The notes under the pieces: model-generated | Seen by the model: the letters and a program-made list of their open reading frames with translations, nothing else | What the model was told of the DNA's origin: nothing | The model's database searches: none | NCBI RefSeq assembly: GCF_019455385.1 | Contig: NZ_JACOFR010000001.1 | Span: forward strand, 248,001 to 312,000 | Source of the DNA: Bradyrhizobium sp. BR 10289 | Lineage (GTDB): Bacteria > Pseudomonadota > Alphaproteobacteria > Rhizobiales > Xanthobacteraceae | Direction: 5' to 3' | DNA length: 64,000 bases | Position numbers and translations under genes: made by a program | In this document: piece after piece, positions 8,569 through 17,872 of the stretch | Layout: each line of letters opens with the position of its first letter | Numbering within the stretch: position 1 is the first letter of the stretch

Positions 8569-9714
8569 ATGCAGTTCGCTCTGAACGAGGATCAGGTTGC
8601 GGTACGCGACATGGCGCTGGCGTTTGCGGCGGAGAAGATCGCGCCGCACGCGCTGCGCTGGGACGAGGAGAAGCATTTCCCTGTCGATGTGATGCGCGAA
8701 GCAGCTAAGCTCGGCATGGGCGGCATCTACATCCGCGAGGATGTCGGCGGCTCCGCCATGACGCGGTTCGATGCGGCGCTGATCTTCGAGGCGCTGGCGA
8801 CGGGCTGCCCGACCACCTCGGCCTTCATCTCCATCCACAACATGGCGAGCTGGATGATCGATGCCTTCGGCAGCGACACCCAGCGCCACCAATGGCTGCC
8901 AAAGCTCTGCACCATGGAGCTGATCGCAAGCTACTGCCTGACCGAGCCGGGCGCAGGCTCGGACGCAGCAGCGCTCCGCACCCGCGCCGTGCGCGACGGC
9001 GATCATTATGTCCTCAACGGCCAGAAGCAGTTCATCTCGGGCGCCGGCAGCACCGATCTGCTGGTCGCCATGGTGCGCACCGGTGGCGAGGGCCCCGGCG
9101 GCATCTCGACCCTCGTCATCGACGGCAAGACGCCGGGCGTCTCCTTCGGCGCTAACGAACGCAAGATGGGCTGGAACGCGCAGCCGACCCGCGCGGTGAT
9201 GTTCGAGAACGCCCGCGTGCCGGTCGCCAACCGCCTGAGCGAGGAGGGCACAGGCTTCAAGATCGCGATGGCCGGCCTCGACGGCGGCCGCCTCAACATC
9301 ACGGCGTGTTCGCTCGGCGGCGCCCAGACCGCGCTCGACAAGGCGCGCGCCTACATGAAGGAGCGCAAGGCCTTCGGAAAGCGCCTCGACGAATTCCAGG
9401 CACTGCAGTTCCGCCTCGCCGACATGGCAATCGAGCTCGAGGCCGCGCGCACGTTCCTGTGGCGCGCTGCGGCCGCGCTCGACCGCAAGGACCCCGATGC
9501 CACCATGCTGTGTGCCATGGCAAAACGCTTCGGCACCGATGTCGGCTTCGAAGTTGCCAACCATGCGCTACAGCTGCACGGCGGCTATGGCTATCTCAGC
9601 GAATACGGCATCGAGAAGATCGTGCGCGACCTGCGCGTGCACCAGATCCTCGAAGGCACCAATGAAATCATGCGGCTGATCGTGGCGCGCAAACTGATCG
9701 AGGGCGCGCGATGA
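8569..9714 (+). CDS. Acyl-CoA dehydrogenase (probable isobutyryl-CoA dehydrogenase)
   Basis: 381 residues, standard acyl-CoA dehydrogenase length. FAD-binding motif YCLTEPGAGSDAAALRT, substrate/FAD segment RKAFGKRLDEFQALQFRLADM and the catalytic base Glu362 in HQILEGTNEIMR are all present. It oxidises acyl-CoA to 2,3-enoyl-CoA with electrons passing to ETF. Position between mmsA and the 3-hydroxyisobutyryl-CoA hydrolase makes isobutyryl-CoA the likely substrate, giving methacrylyl-CoA. Start 8569 is chosen because an in-frame upstream start lies within the repeat. Its stop overlaps the next start as ATGA. Confidence 0.92.
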   Translation: MQFALNEDQVAVRDMALAFAAEKIAPHALRWDEEKHFPVDVMREAAKLGMGGIYIREDVGGSAMTRFDAALIFEALATGCPTTSAFISIHNMASWMIDAFGSDTQRHQWLPKLCTMELIASYCLTEPGAGSDAAALRTRAVRDGDHYVLNGQKQFISGAGSTDLLVAMVRTGGEGPGGISTLVIDGKTPGVSFGANERKMGWNAQPTRAVMFENARVPVANRLSEEGTGFKIAMAGLDGGRLNITACSLGGAQTALDKARAYMKERKAFGKRLDEFQALQFRLADMAIELEAARTFLWRAAAALDRKDPDATMLCAMAKRFGTDVGFEVANHALQLHGGYGYLSEYGIEKIVRDLRVHQILEGTNEIMRLIVARKLIEGAR

Positions 9715-10781
9715 GTTCGGTGGAAGAGGGCGATCTCATTGTTCGCCGCGAGGGCGCGGCGGGCGTGATCCGCCTCAACCGTCCGAAGGCGATCAACGCG
9801 ATGACGCTGGAAATGTCGATGGGCATCGACGCGGCGCTCGATCGCTTCGAGACCGATCCGGAGGTCGCGCTGATCATCCTGGAAGGCGCGGGCGAACGCG
9901 GCCTCTGCGCCGGCGGCGACATTCGCGGCCTCTGGGAGAGCTCGCGCGAGGGCGGCGATCTCGGCGCACGGTTCTGGCGCCAGGAATACATCATGAATGC
10001 GCGGATCGCGAAATATCCGAAGCCGTATGTCGCATTCATGGACGGCCTCGTCATGGGCGGCGGCGTCGGGCTATCAGGCCATGCCAGCCACCGCGTCGTG
10101 ACCGATCGCACCAGGCTGGCGATGCCCGAGGTCGGGCTCGGCTTTTTCCCTGACGTCGGCGGCACCTGGCTGCTGTCGCGCTCGCCTGGCGAGATTGGCA
10201 CTTATTTCGGCCTCACCGGCCAGACCATGAACGGTCCTGACGCGATCCACGCCAAGTTTGCGGACGCCGTTGTGCCCGCCGCCAAATGGCCGGAGCTGCG
10301 CGAGGCGCTGACCAAGGTTCGCTCCGGCGCAACGGCGGCCGACGTCACCAAGCTGATCAACGGCTTTGCGACGGGTGAGACCGCGGGGCCGGTCGCGGCA
10401 AAAGAGCCGCTCATCGACGCATGGTTCGGCTTCGATTGCATGGAAGATATCTTCGCAGTCCTCAAACGCGACGGCTCCGAATTCGCGCTGGAAACTCTGA
10501 AGACGCTCAACGAAAAATCGCCGCGCGGCATGGTGGTGACGCTGAAGCTGCTGCGGCTCGCGCGCACCGCGTCCAGCCTGGAAGAATGCCTGGTGCGCGA
10601 ATATCGCGCCGCGCTGGAGGTCTTCCGCAGCGACGATTTTCGCGAAGGCGTGCGCGCCGCCGTGATCGACAAGGACCGCAATCCGGCCTGGTCGCCGCCG
10701 CGGATCGAGGATGTGACGCCGCAGATGCTGGCGCCATACCTCGCCGAGATCGGCGCCGACGAGCTGAAGTTCAACTCGTGA
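9711..10781 (+). CDS. 3-hydroxyisobutyryl-CoA hydrolase
   Basis: 356 residues, longer than ordinary crotonases and matching the HIBCH family. Crotonase motifs: RGLCAGGDIRGLW near residues 63-75, GLVMGGGVGLSGHAS, then MPEVGLGFFPDVGGTWLLSR, in which Glu and Asp are the hydrolase catalytic pair. A C-terminal region ending KDRNPAWSPPRIEDV is diagnostic for the hydrolase branch. Reaction: 3-hydroxyisobutyryl-CoA to free 3-hydroxyisobutyrate, which prevents toxic methacrylyl-CoA build-up. Translationally coupled to the dehydrogenase by a 4-base overlap. Confidence 0.93.
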   Translation: MSSVEEGDLIVRREGAAGVIRLNRPKAINAMTLEMSMGIDAALDRFETDPEVALIILEGAGERGLCAGGDIRGLWESSREGGDLGARFWRQEYIMNARIAKYPKPYVAFMDGLVMGGGVGLSGHASHRVVTDRTRLAMPEVGLGFFPDVGGTWLLSRSPGEIGTYFGLTGQTMNGPDAIHAKFADAVVPAAKWPELREALTKVRSGATAADVTKLINGFATGETAGPVAAKEPLIDAWFGFDCMEDIFAVLKRDGSEFALETLKTLNEKSPRGMVVTLKLLRLARTASSLEECLVREYRAALEVFRSDDFREGVRAAVIDKDRNPAWSPPRIEDVTPQMLAPYLAEIGADELKFNS

Positions 10782-10809
10782 ACGACAGGAAGCAGCCACG
10801 AACTCGGAC

Positions 10810-10961
10810 CACCTCTCCCACAGGGAGAGGTCGGATCGCATCGCAAGATGCGATCCGGGTGAGGGGATCTTGTTTCACTGTGCGCTGCGGCCCCTCACCC
10901 GGATTGCTCAGGCGCGCAATCGCGCCAAAGCAATCCGACCTCTCCCCGCTGGGGAGAGGCG
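10810..10961. repeat. Composite palindromic repeat, CCTCTCCC/GGGAGAGG family, copy 2
   Basis: Same plan as the copy at 8422: terminal hairpins (CCTCTCCCacaGGGAGAGG and CCTCTCCCCgctGGGGAGAGG), inner dyads GGATCGCATC...GATGCGATCC and GGATTGC...GCAATCC, and central GGTGAGGGG/CCCCTCACC arms. Located between the hydrolase gene and mmsB. Confidence 0.85.
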
Positions 10962-11026
10962 AACCCAAATCGTCGACTGAGCCTAACCTGAAATAAATCG
11001 ACGTCATTCAAGCGGAGGAAACGACA

Positions 11027-11920
11027 ATGGCCACGATCGCATTCATTGGTCTGGGCAATATGGGCGGCCCGATGGCGGCCAACCTCGTCAAGGCCGGCCA
11101 CAAGGTGGTGGCATTCGACCTCGTCGAGGCCTCGCGCGCGCAGGCCAAGGCCGACGGCGCCGGCATCGCCGACAGCGCCGCGGGCGCGGTGAGGGGCGCC
11201 GATGTGGTCGTCACCATGCTCCCCGCAGGCAAGCACGTGCTCGGCGTCTGGAACGAGGTCGTTCCCGTCATGACCAAGGGCACGCTGATCATCGATAGTT
11301 CGACCATCGACGTCGAAAGCGCGAGGGCCGCGCATGCGCTCGCCGCCAAGCATGGCATACTCTCGGTGGACGCGCCCGTGTCGGGCGGCACCGGCGGCGC
11401 CAAGGGCGCGACGCTCACCTTCATGTGCGGCGGCGAGGAGGGCGCGTTCGCGGCGGCCAAGCCCGTGCTGGAGAAGATGGGCAAGAAGATCGTGCATTGC
11501 GGCGGCGCCGGCGCGGGCCAGGCGGCAAAGATCTGCAACAACATGATCCTCGGCATCTCCATGATCGCGGTGAGCGAAGCCTTTGCGCTCGGGGAAAAGC
11601 TCGGCCTTTCGCACCAGGCGCTGTTCGACGTGGCCTCGACCTCGTCGGGCCAGTGCTGGTCGCTCACGACCTATTGCCCGGTTCCGGGGCCGGTCCCAAC
11701 GTCACCTGCCAACAACGATTACAAGCCGGGCTTTGCCTCGGCGCTGATGGTCAAGGACCTGACGCTGGCGCAGGACGCCGCCAAGGCCGCGGGCGCCGCG
11801 ACGCCGCTCGGCCAGCATGCGCAGGAGATTTATCAGGCCTTCGACGCAGCCGGCCAGGGCGGGGTGGATTTTTCCGGAATTATCAAGCACGTTAGAGGGC
11901 TGGCCGGGAAAGCCTCATGA
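11027..11920 (+). CDS. mmsB: 3-hydroxyisobutyrate dehydrogenase
   Basis: 297 residues, beta-hydroxyacid dehydrogenase family. NAD-binding GLGNMGGPMA at residues 7-16, substrate signature DAPVSGGTGGAKGATL near 117-132 and catalytic Lys168 in GQAAKICNN. Oxidises 3-hydroxyisobutyrate to methylmalonate semialdehyde, the MmsA substrate, so the operon encodes consecutive steps. AGCGGAGGAAAC gives a strong ribosome site. The stop overlaps the acyl-CoA ligase start as ATGA. Confidence 0.95.
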   Translation: MATIAFIGLGNMGGPMAANLVKAGHKVVAFDLVEASRAQAKADGAGIADSAAGAVRGADVVVTMLPAGKHVLGVWNEVVPVMTKGTLIIDSSTIDVESARAAHALAAKHGILSVDAPVSGGTGGAKGATLTFMCGGEEGAFAAAKPVLEKMGKKIVHCGGAGAGQAAKICNNMILGISMIAVSEAFALGEKLGLSHQALFDVASTSSGQCWSLTTYCPVPGPVPTSPANNDYKPGFASALMVKDLTLAQDAAKAAGAATPLGQHAQEIYQAFDAAGQGGVDFSGIIKHVRGLAGKAS

Positions 11921-13635
11921 CGACATTTCAGGACGCGCGCGCGTTTCTGCTCAAGCACCGCACGGATTATGAGACAGCGGTCAAAGACTTCCGCTGGCCC
12001 GATCCTGTCCCCTTCAACTGGGCGCTCGACTGGTTCGACGCCGAGCTTGCCGCGAATGCGGAGAGCAAGGACCGGCCCGCGCTCTGGATCGTCGATGCCG
12101 CGCAGGACAAGCAGACGAAACTGTCCTTTGCGGCGCTCTCGAAGCGCTCCAACCAGGTCGCAAACTTGCTGCGCGCGCAGGGCTTGAGGCGCGGCGATCA
12201 CCTGCTGCTGCTGCTCGGCAATGTGGTTCCGTTGTGGGAGACGATGCTGGCGGCGATGAAGCTCGGAATCGTCGTAATTCCCGCAACCACGCTGCTCACC
12301 GCCGACGAGCTGCGCGATCGGCTCGATCGCGGCAAGGCGAAGGCGGTCGTCGCCGCGCAAGACCAGGTCGCGAAGTTCGCGAGCCTTGGCGCGGAGCATG
12401 TCGTGCGCATCGTGGTTGGCGCGGCCTCCGACGGCTGGCTCGCCTATGACGACGCGGCAAAGGCGTCAGAAGAATTCACGCCCGATGGCCCGACCAACGC
12501 CGACGTCCCGATGCTGCTCTATTTCACCTCGGGCACGACGGCAAAGCCGAAGCTCGTCCGGCACAGTCAGCGCAGCTATCCCGTCGGCCATCTCTCCACC
12601 ATGTACTGGATCGGGCTCAAGCCCGGCGACGTCCATCTCAACATCTCCTCGCCCGGCTGGGCCAAACATGCCTGGAGCTGCTTCTTCGCGCCGTGGAATG
12701 CGGGCGCGACCGTGTTCGTGGTCAACCAGCCGCGCTTCGATGCGAAGGGGCTGCTCGCTACCATCGGCCGCTGCGGCGTCACCACGCTGTGCGCGCCGCC
12801 GACGGTGTGGCGGCTGTTCATCCAGGAGAACCTGGCCTCGTTCAAGGTCGCACTTCGCGAAGTCTGCGGCGCCGGCGAGCCGCTCAACCCTGAAGTGATT
12901 GACCAGGTGCAGGCCGCCTGGGGTCTCACCATCCGCGACGGTTATGGCCAGACGGAGACGACGGCGCTTGCCGGCAACTCGCCCGGCCAGCCCATCAAGA
13001 TCGGCTCGATGGGCCGCCCGCTGCCCGGTTACCGCGTGCAAATCAGCGACGCCGACGGCCATCCGGCGAGAGAGGGGGAGGTGACGCTGGTGCTGGGTGC
13101 GAGCCGCCCCGCCGGCCTGATGCAGGGCTATCAGGGCGACGACGGAAAGCTGTCCGGTGCGGAAGGCGAGCTCTATCGCAGCGGCGACGTCGTGTTCGAA
13201 GATGAGGACGGCTATCTCACCTTCGTCGGCCGCTCCGACGACGTGTTCAAATCGTCCGACTATCGCATCAGCCCGTTCGAGCTGGAGAGCGTGCTGCTCG
13301 AGCATGAGCTGGTGGCCGAAGCCGCGGTGGTGCCGAGCCCCGATCCGATCCGGCTCGCGATTCCCAAGGCGTTCGTGCTGCTGAGCGCAGGCGCCGAGCG
13401 GACGCCGGAGACCGCGCTCTCCATCTTCCAGCACCTGCACACGCGCCTCGCGCCGTTCAAGCGCATCCGCCGTCTCGAAATCGTCACCGAGCTGCCGAAG
13501 ACGATCTCTGGCAAAATCCGCCGCGTGCAGCTACGACGGCTGGAACGCGACGATGATCGCCACGATCCGCTACGCGGCCGGGAATTCCGCGAGGAGGATT
13601 TTCCGGAGCTGCCGAAAACGAGAAGTGAGACCTAA
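11917..13635 (+). CDS. AMP-binding acyl-CoA synthetase
   Basis: 572 residues, ANL adenylating-enzyme family. The nucleotide loop YFTSGTTAKPKL sits near residues 202-213, the A5-type motif DGYGQTETT follows, then YRSGDVVFEDEDGYLTFVGRSDDVFKSSDYRISPFELE and C-terminal catalytic Lys533 in ISGKIRR. Expected reaction: carboxylate + ATP + CoA to acyl-CoA. It resembles medium-chain/acetyl-type synthetases; a branched-chain acid such as isobutyrate would fit the operon but is inference. Coupled to mmsB by a 4-base overlap. Confidence 0.92.
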   Translation: MTTFQDARAFLLKHRTDYETAVKDFRWPDPVPFNWALDWFDAELAANAESKDRPALWIVDAAQDKQTKLSFAALSKRSNQVANLLRAQGLRRGDHLLLLLGNVVPLWETMLAAMKLGIVVIPATTLLTADELRDRLDRGKAKAVVAAQDQVAKFASLGAEHVVRIVVGAASDGWLAYDDAAKASEEFTPDGPTNADVPMLLYFTSGTTAKPKLVRHSQRSYPVGHLSTMYWIGLKPGDVHLNISSPGWAKHAWSCFFAPWNAGATVFVVNQPRFDAKGLLATIGRCGVTTLCAPPTVWRLFIQENLASFKVALREVCGAGEPLNPEVIDQVQAAWGLTIRDGYGQTETTALAGNSPGQPIKIGSMGRPLPGYRVQISDADGHPAREGEVTLVLGASRPAGLMQGYQGDDGKLSGAEGELYRSGDVVFEDEDGYLTFVGRSDDVFKSSDYRISPFELESVLLEHELVAEAAVVPSPDPIRLAIPKAFVLLSAGAERTPETALSIFQHLHTRLAPFKRIRRLEIVTELPKTISGKIRRVQLRRLERDDDRHDPLRGREFREEDFPELPKTRSET

Positions 13636-14112
13636 GTGAACCAAATCTGGAAGAAGCCGCCGATCACGCTGGAGGCCTATCAGGCCCTGGTCGGCAAGGA
13701 GATCGGCGTGTCGTCCTGGCACCTGATCGACCAGCCGCGCATCGACACCTATGCCGACGTGACCGAGGATCACCAGTTCATCCACGTCGATCCTGAGCGT
13801 GCGAAGCAGACCGCCTTCGGCACCACCATCGCACACGGTTTCCTTACGATGTCGATGTTGTCGGTAATGTCCTACGAGGTGATGCCGGCGATTGCGGGCA
13901 CCACGATGGGCGTCAATTACGGCTTCGACAAGCTGCGCTTCATCTCGCCGGTTCGTTCCGGCAAGCGCATCCGCGGTCGCTTCGTGCTGGCGGAAGCCAA
14001 GCTGCGCAAGCCGGGCGAACTGCAGTCCCGCACCAATGTCACGGTTGAGATCGAAGGCGAGGACAAGCCGGCGCTGGTCGCCGACTGGCTCGGTCTGATC
14101 TATTTCGCGTGA
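13636..14112 (+). CDS. MaoC family dehydratase
   Basis: 158 residues. R-specific enoyl-CoA hydratase-type hotdog fold with the hydratase-2 motif YADVTEDHQFIHVDPERA, where Asp and His are the catalytic pair, followed by GTTIAHGFLTMSML. Predicted to hydrate enoyl-CoA to (R)-3-hydroxyacyl-CoA. Starts with GTG immediately after the ligase stop with no gap, so it is probably part of the same transcript. Confidence 0.9.
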   Translation: MNQIWKKPPITLEAYQALVGKEIGVSSWHLIDQPRIDTYADVTEDHQFIHVDPERAKQTAFGTTIAHGFLTMSMLSVMSYEVMPAIAGTTMGVNYGFDKLRFISPVRSGKRIRGRFVLAEAKLRKPGELQSRTNVTVEIEGEDKPALVADWLGLIYFA

Positions 14113-14120
14113 CCTGATGC

Positions 14121-14204
14121 GTCGTTGCCGGGCTTGACCCGGCAACCCATCGCTGCTCAAAAGCCTGTTGATTTTGATCGATGGCCGGGTCAAGCCCGGC
14201 CATG
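14121..14204. repeat. Palindromic repeat, TTGCCGGG / GCCCGGCCAT pair
   Basis: Two hairpins, TTGCCGGGcttgaCCCGGCAA and ATGGCCGGGtcaagCCCGGCCAT, about 20 bases apart, between the MaoC and SDR genes. Same dispersed family as 15201-15287. Confidence 0.75.
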
Positions 14205-14229
14205 AGTCTAACATTCGGGAAACGCACTC

Positions 14230-15147
14230 ATGGCAATCAGGTTCGACGGACGTGTCGCCATCGTCACCGGCGCGGGCAATGGTCTCGGCAAGGCGCATGC
14301 GCTGGGCTTGGCCAGCCGCGGCGCCAAGGTCGTCGTCAACGATTTCGGCGGCGCGCGTGACGGCACCGGCGCCTCGCTGTCGCCTGCTGAAGCCGTGGTC
14401 GAGGAGATCCGCAAGGCCGGCGGCACCGCGATGGCCGACGGCGCCGACGTCTCCAATTTCGAACAGGTCACCGCCATGGTCGAGCGCGCCACCAAAGAGT
14501 GGGGAAGCGTCGATCTCTTGTGCGCCAATGCCGGCATCCTGCGCGACAAATCGTTCGGCAAGATGGAGGTCGCAGATTTCCAGAAGGTGCTCGACGTGCA
14601 TCTCGTCGGCACCTTCTATTGCTGCAAGGCGGTCTGGGCCGGTATGCGCGACCGCAATTACGGCCGCATCGTGCTGACGACCTCGTCCTCCGGCCTCTAC
14701 GGCAATTTCGGGCAGGCCAATTACGGCGCAGCGAAATCCGGCATGGTCGGCCTGATGAACGTGCTGGCCGAGGAAGGCCGCAAGTCCGACATCCGCGTCA
14801 ACATCATCTCGCCGACCGCCGCGACCCGCATGACCGAGGAACTGCTGCCGCCGCAGGCGCTGCAGCTGATGAAGCCGCACGCGATCACGCCCGCGGTCGA
14901 GTACATGCTGAGCGAGGACGCGCCGACCCGCACCATCATGGGCGCCGGTGCAGGCTCGTTCGCCGTGATCAAGATTCTGGAGAGCGAAGGTATCAACCTG
15001 CCGGAGTCCGAATGGACGCCTGATGCAGTCGCCGCGCATTTCGCCGAGATCAGCGACATGTCGAAGGCCAGGGCACTCACCGGGGCGTTCGAGCAGACCC
15101 AGAAATACGTCGCGCAGGCCGCAGCGCGGGCGGGGATCAAGCTCTAG
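14230..15147 (+). CDS. SDR family oxidoreductase, 3-hydroxyacyl-CoA dehydrogenase type
   Basis: 305 residues. Cofactor motif TGAGNGLGKAHALGLASRGAKVVVNDFGG (glycine-rich loop near residues 12-18), NAG motif in LLCANAGILRD, and catalytic Ser152, Tyr165, Lys169 (YGAAK). The pattern VVNDFGGARDGTG and the long C-terminal tail match the dehydrogenase domain of peroxisomal multifunctional enzyme type 2/HSD17B4, which oxidises (R)-3-hydroxyacyl-CoA. This pairs naturally with the MaoC dehydratase just upstream. Confidence 0.92.
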   Translation: MAIRFDGRVAIVTGAGNGLGKAHALGLASRGAKVVVNDFGGARDGTGASLSPAEAVVEEIRKAGGTAMADGADVSNFEQVTAMVERATKEWGSVDLLCANAGILRDKSFGKMEVADFQKVLDVHLVGTFYCCKAVWAGMRDRNYGRIVLTTSSSGLYGNFGQANYGAAKSGMVGLMNVLAEEGRKSDIRVNIISPTAATRMTEELLPPQALQLMKPHAITPAVEYMLSEDAPTRTIMGAGAGSFAVIKILESEGINLPESEWTPDAVAAHFAEISDMSKARALTGAFEQTQKYVAQAAARAGIKL

Positions 15148-15200
15148 CCGTGCCATCATTCCAGGCTCGCGCGACGCGCGGCGCTGGAACGACATTCTCC

Positions 15201-15287
15201 GTCATGGCCGGGCTTGTCCCGGCCATCCACGTTCTTGGCAGCGCTCGTGAGACTCCGTGGATGCCCGGGACAAGCCCGGGCATGACG
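15201..15287. repeat. Palindromic repeat, GTCATGGCCGGG / CCCGGGCATGAC pair
   Basis: GTCATGGCCGGGcttgtCCCGGCCATCCACG and CGTGGATGCCCGGGacaagCCCGGGCATGACG (each split here in arms) face each other across about 28 bases; the outer GTCATG/CATGAC arms also pair. It fills the gap before the flavoprotein gene. Confidence 0.8.
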
Positions 15288-15326
15288 ACCTGTTCTTCGG
15301 CATCCAGCCCGGCCTAAACTCGTGCC

Positions 15327-16559
15327 ATGACCACAACGGACAACCACATCGCCGTCATCGGGGCCGGTCCCGCCGGGCTGATGGCGGCGGAGGTGCTGGC
15401 GCAAGGCGGCGCCCGTGTCACCGTCTACGACGCGATGCCGTCGGCGGGCCGCAAATTCCTGATGGCCGGCCGCGGCGGGCTCAATCTCACCCACAGCGAG
15501 CCGCTGGCGGATTTCCTTGCCCGCTACCGCGAGGCGATGCCGAACTTGCGCGCCGCGGTCGAGGCGTTTCCGCCCGATGCGCTGCGCGACTGGAGCGCAG
15601 GCCTGGGGCAGCTGACCTTCGTCGGCAGCAGCGGGCGGGTGTTCCCAAAAACCTTCAAGGCCTCGCCCTTGCTGCGCGCCTGGCTGCGGCGGCTCGATGC
15701 ATCAGGCGTGCAATTCGCGTTTCGGCATCGCTGGACCGGCTGGGACGCGGAGGGGCGGCTGCAGTTTCAGACACCCGATGGTCTGCATGCCAGCGCCGCT
15801 GGCGCAGTCGTGCTCGCGCTCGGCGGCGCAAGCTGGCCGCGGCTCGGCTCTGACGGCGGCTGGGTGGATATCCTCGCGGCGAAAGGCATCGCCATTTCAA
15901 AGCTGCGGCCGGCCAATTCCGGTTTCACCGTCGCATGGTCCGATGTGTTTCGCGATCGCTTCGAGGGCCTGCCGCTCAAGGGCGTGGCGCTGACAATTGG
16001 TACCCACACGGTGCGCGGCGAAGCGATGATCACGCGGAGCGGCATCGAGGGCGGCGCGATCTACGCGCTGTCGGCGGAGCTGCGCGAAGCCGTGTTGGGC
16101 CTCGGACAGGCGACGCTGACGATCGCGTTGCGGCCCGATCTCGACCAAGCGGCGCTAACCACGCGCCTGTCGGGTAACCGCGGCAAGCAATCGCTGGCGA
16201 ACTTTCTGCGCAAGGCCGCGCAGCTGTCGCCGGTCGGCATTGGCCTGATGCAGGAGGCGGCCATTGCATCCGGCCGACCGCTCGCAGCGCTCTCGCCGGC
16301 GGAGCTTGCAGAACTGATCAACGCCGTTCCGGTTCAGCTCACGGGAGTAGCCCCGATCGATCGCGCGATCTCGACGGCGGGCGGGATCATTTTCGAGGAG
16401 CTCGACGAGCACTTCATGCTTCGCAAGCTGCCGGGCGGGTTCGCCGCCGGCGAGATGCTCGACTGGGAGGCGCCGACCGGCGGCTATCTGCTGCAGGCGT
16501 CGTTCGCGACGGGGGCGGCCGCGGGCAGGGGTGTTCTGGATTGGCTGAACCGTTCTTAG
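15327..16559 (+). CDS. TIGR03862/HI0933-like flavoprotein
   Basis: 410 residues. N-terminal dinucleotide-binding motif IAVIGAGPAGLMAAEVLAQGGARVTVYD and the HI0933-family signature GRKFLMAGRGGLNLTHSE at residues ~34-53. Near the C-terminus FAAGEMLDWEAPTGGYLLQASFATGAAAGR is the second FAD-binding segment typical of this family (BaiN-like NAD(P)/FAD-dependent oxidoreductases). The physiological substrate is not known. It stands alone, between a repeat and a minus-strand gene. Confidence 0.9.
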   Translation: MTTTDNHIAVIGAGPAGLMAAEVLAQGGARVTVYDAMPSAGRKFLMAGRGGLNLTHSEPLADFLARYREAMPNLRAAVEAFPPDALRDWSAGLGQLTFVGSSGRVFPKTFKASPLLRAWLRRLDASGVQFAFRHRWTGWDAEGRLQFQTPDGLHASAAGAVVLALGGASWPRLGSDGGWVDILAAKGIAISKLRPANSGFTVAWSDVFRDRFEGLPLKGVALTIGTHTVRGEAMITRSGIEGGAIYALSAELREAVLGLGQATLTIALRPDLDQAALTTRLSGNRGKQSLANFLRKAAQLSPVGIGLMQEAAIASGRPLAALSPAELAELINAVPVQLTGVAPIDRAISTAGGIIFEELDEHFMLRKLPGGFAAGEMLDWEAPTGGYLLQASFATGAAAGRGVLDWLNRS

Positions 16560-16571
16560 AACGCCGCCGCC

Positions 16572-16708
16572 CTTCGAGGGCCGCTGAAGAAGCGGCCACC
16601 TCAGGGTGACGGCTACGAGAGAGCGGCATCGCGACGACAGACTGACGAGAGCGTCGTCCTGAGGTGCTTGGCTTCCGGTGCACGAGCAACGGAAGCCGAG
16701 CCTCGAAG
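16572..16708. repeat. Intergenic inverted repeat bounded by CTTCGAGG / CCTCGAAG
   Basis: Outer perfect 8-nt arms with inner CACCTCAG.../...CTGAGGTG and GGCTTCCG/CGGAAGCC dyads. It fills the 169-base gap between two convergent genes. A different family from the CCTCTCCC and GCCCGG elements. Confidence 0.65.
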
Positions 16709-16728
16709 GATGCGCGGGCGCTCCGCAG

Positions 16729-17808
16729 CTACCGCAGCTTCCCGCGCGCTGCGACCGGCAGCGTGCCGATGATCTCGTCGCCGCGCACCATAACGACCTC
16801 GTCCATCATGTTGACGACGACGCAGACATGGTTTGGCACGATGCGGACGACGTCGCCGACATTCGGCCGCGTGTTGCTGCGCGAGAGGTCGAGGAAGCCG
16901 TGCTCCTCGGCAAACTTGGCGATCTTGGCTTCGGGATGCTCCAGGATCAGCCCGTGGCCGTCGAGGCCGCCGGTGTCCGTCGTCAGCGTCTTGGAGCCGG
17001 CGTCGAGAATACCGCGCTCGGGGGCCGCGCGGCTCACCACGGTCGAATATATGTGTAGCGCGCAATCGTCCCAGGTGGCCGAGCCCGCCGCGACCTGCAT
17101 GCGGTCGTTGTAGATATAGGTGCCGAAGCGATGTTCGGTGCCGCCCTTGAGCTTGCCGATGTTGACGAGATTCGGGGTGCCGCCGGTCGAGACGATCTTG
17201 GCATCGAGGCCGTGCGCGCGCACGCCGGCCAGTGCCTCGTCGTAGAATTTCTGTGCGTCGCCCCAGCCGGTTTCGGTCGGATAGAGCATGAAGCCTGCGA
17301 ACTCCAATCCCTTGGATGCCGCGATCTCACGCGCCAGCGCAATCGCTTCCGCCGGCGTCTCGACACCGGCGCGCTTGCGCCCCGTGTCGCATTCGACGAC
17401 GACCGAGAGCGGGCGGCCCGACGCTGCGGCTGCCTTGGGCAGATCCGCAACAACCGTCGAATTGTCCGCCGCAACTGTCATGTTGGCCTTGGCATTCAGC
17501 GCGCCGAGACGCGCCATCTTTTCTTCGCCGAGCAGATTGTAGCTGATCAGGATGTCGTCGATGCCGGCGTTGGCCATGATCTCGGCCTCGCCGAGCTTCT
17601 GGCAGGTGATGCCTTTGGCACCGGCCGCGATCTGCATCTTCGCAATCGTCGGGTTCTTGTGCGTCTTGATGTGGGGGCGGTTGGCGACGCCGGCGTCGTC
17701 GCAGGCCTTCTGGATCCGCGCGATGTTGCGCTCGACCTTGTCCATGTCGATGACCGCGCAGGGCGTGCCATATTCGCGGGCGATCTTGGCGGCGAGGGGA
17801 GTGGTCAT
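16729..17808 (-). CDS. D-threonine aldolase-like PLP enzyme (alanine-racemase N-terminal fold)
   Basis: 359 residues. Fold type III PLP enzyme: the PLP-binding lysine is in RPHIKTHKN (residues 44-52), and a glycine-rich phosphate site follows in VSTGGTPN. The C-terminal domain contains the metal pair His327-x-Cys329 in PNHVC, as in D-serine dehydratase and metal-dependent D-threonine aldolase. Likely cleaves or dehydrates D-3-hydroxyamino acids; D-TA is favoured over D-serine dehydratase by overall pattern only. A distant homologue with the same plan is at 39885-41192. Confidence 0.88.
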   Translation of the reverse strand: MTTPLAAKIAREYGTPCAVIDMDKVERNIARIQKACDDAGVANRPHIKTHKNPTIAKMQIAAGAKGITCQKLGEAEIMANAGIDDILISYNLLGEEKMARLGALNAKANMTVAADNSTVVADLPKAAAASGRPLSVVVECDTGRKRAGVETPAEAIALAREIAASKGLEFAGFMLYPTETGWGDAQKFYDEALAGVRAHGLDAKIVSTGGTPNLVNIGKLKGGTEHRFGTYIYNDRMQVAAGSATWDDCALHIYSTVVSRAAPERGILDAGSKTLTTDTGGLDGHGLILEHPEAKIAKFAEEHGFLDLSRSNTRPNVGDVVRIVPNHVCVVVNMMDEVVMVRGDEIIGTLPVAARGKLR

Positions 17809-17872
17809 GGGAGTCTCTTAGTTGGCGCGCATTCTGATCGCAAAACCGGTACCCACTTTTGCGGAATGCGCG

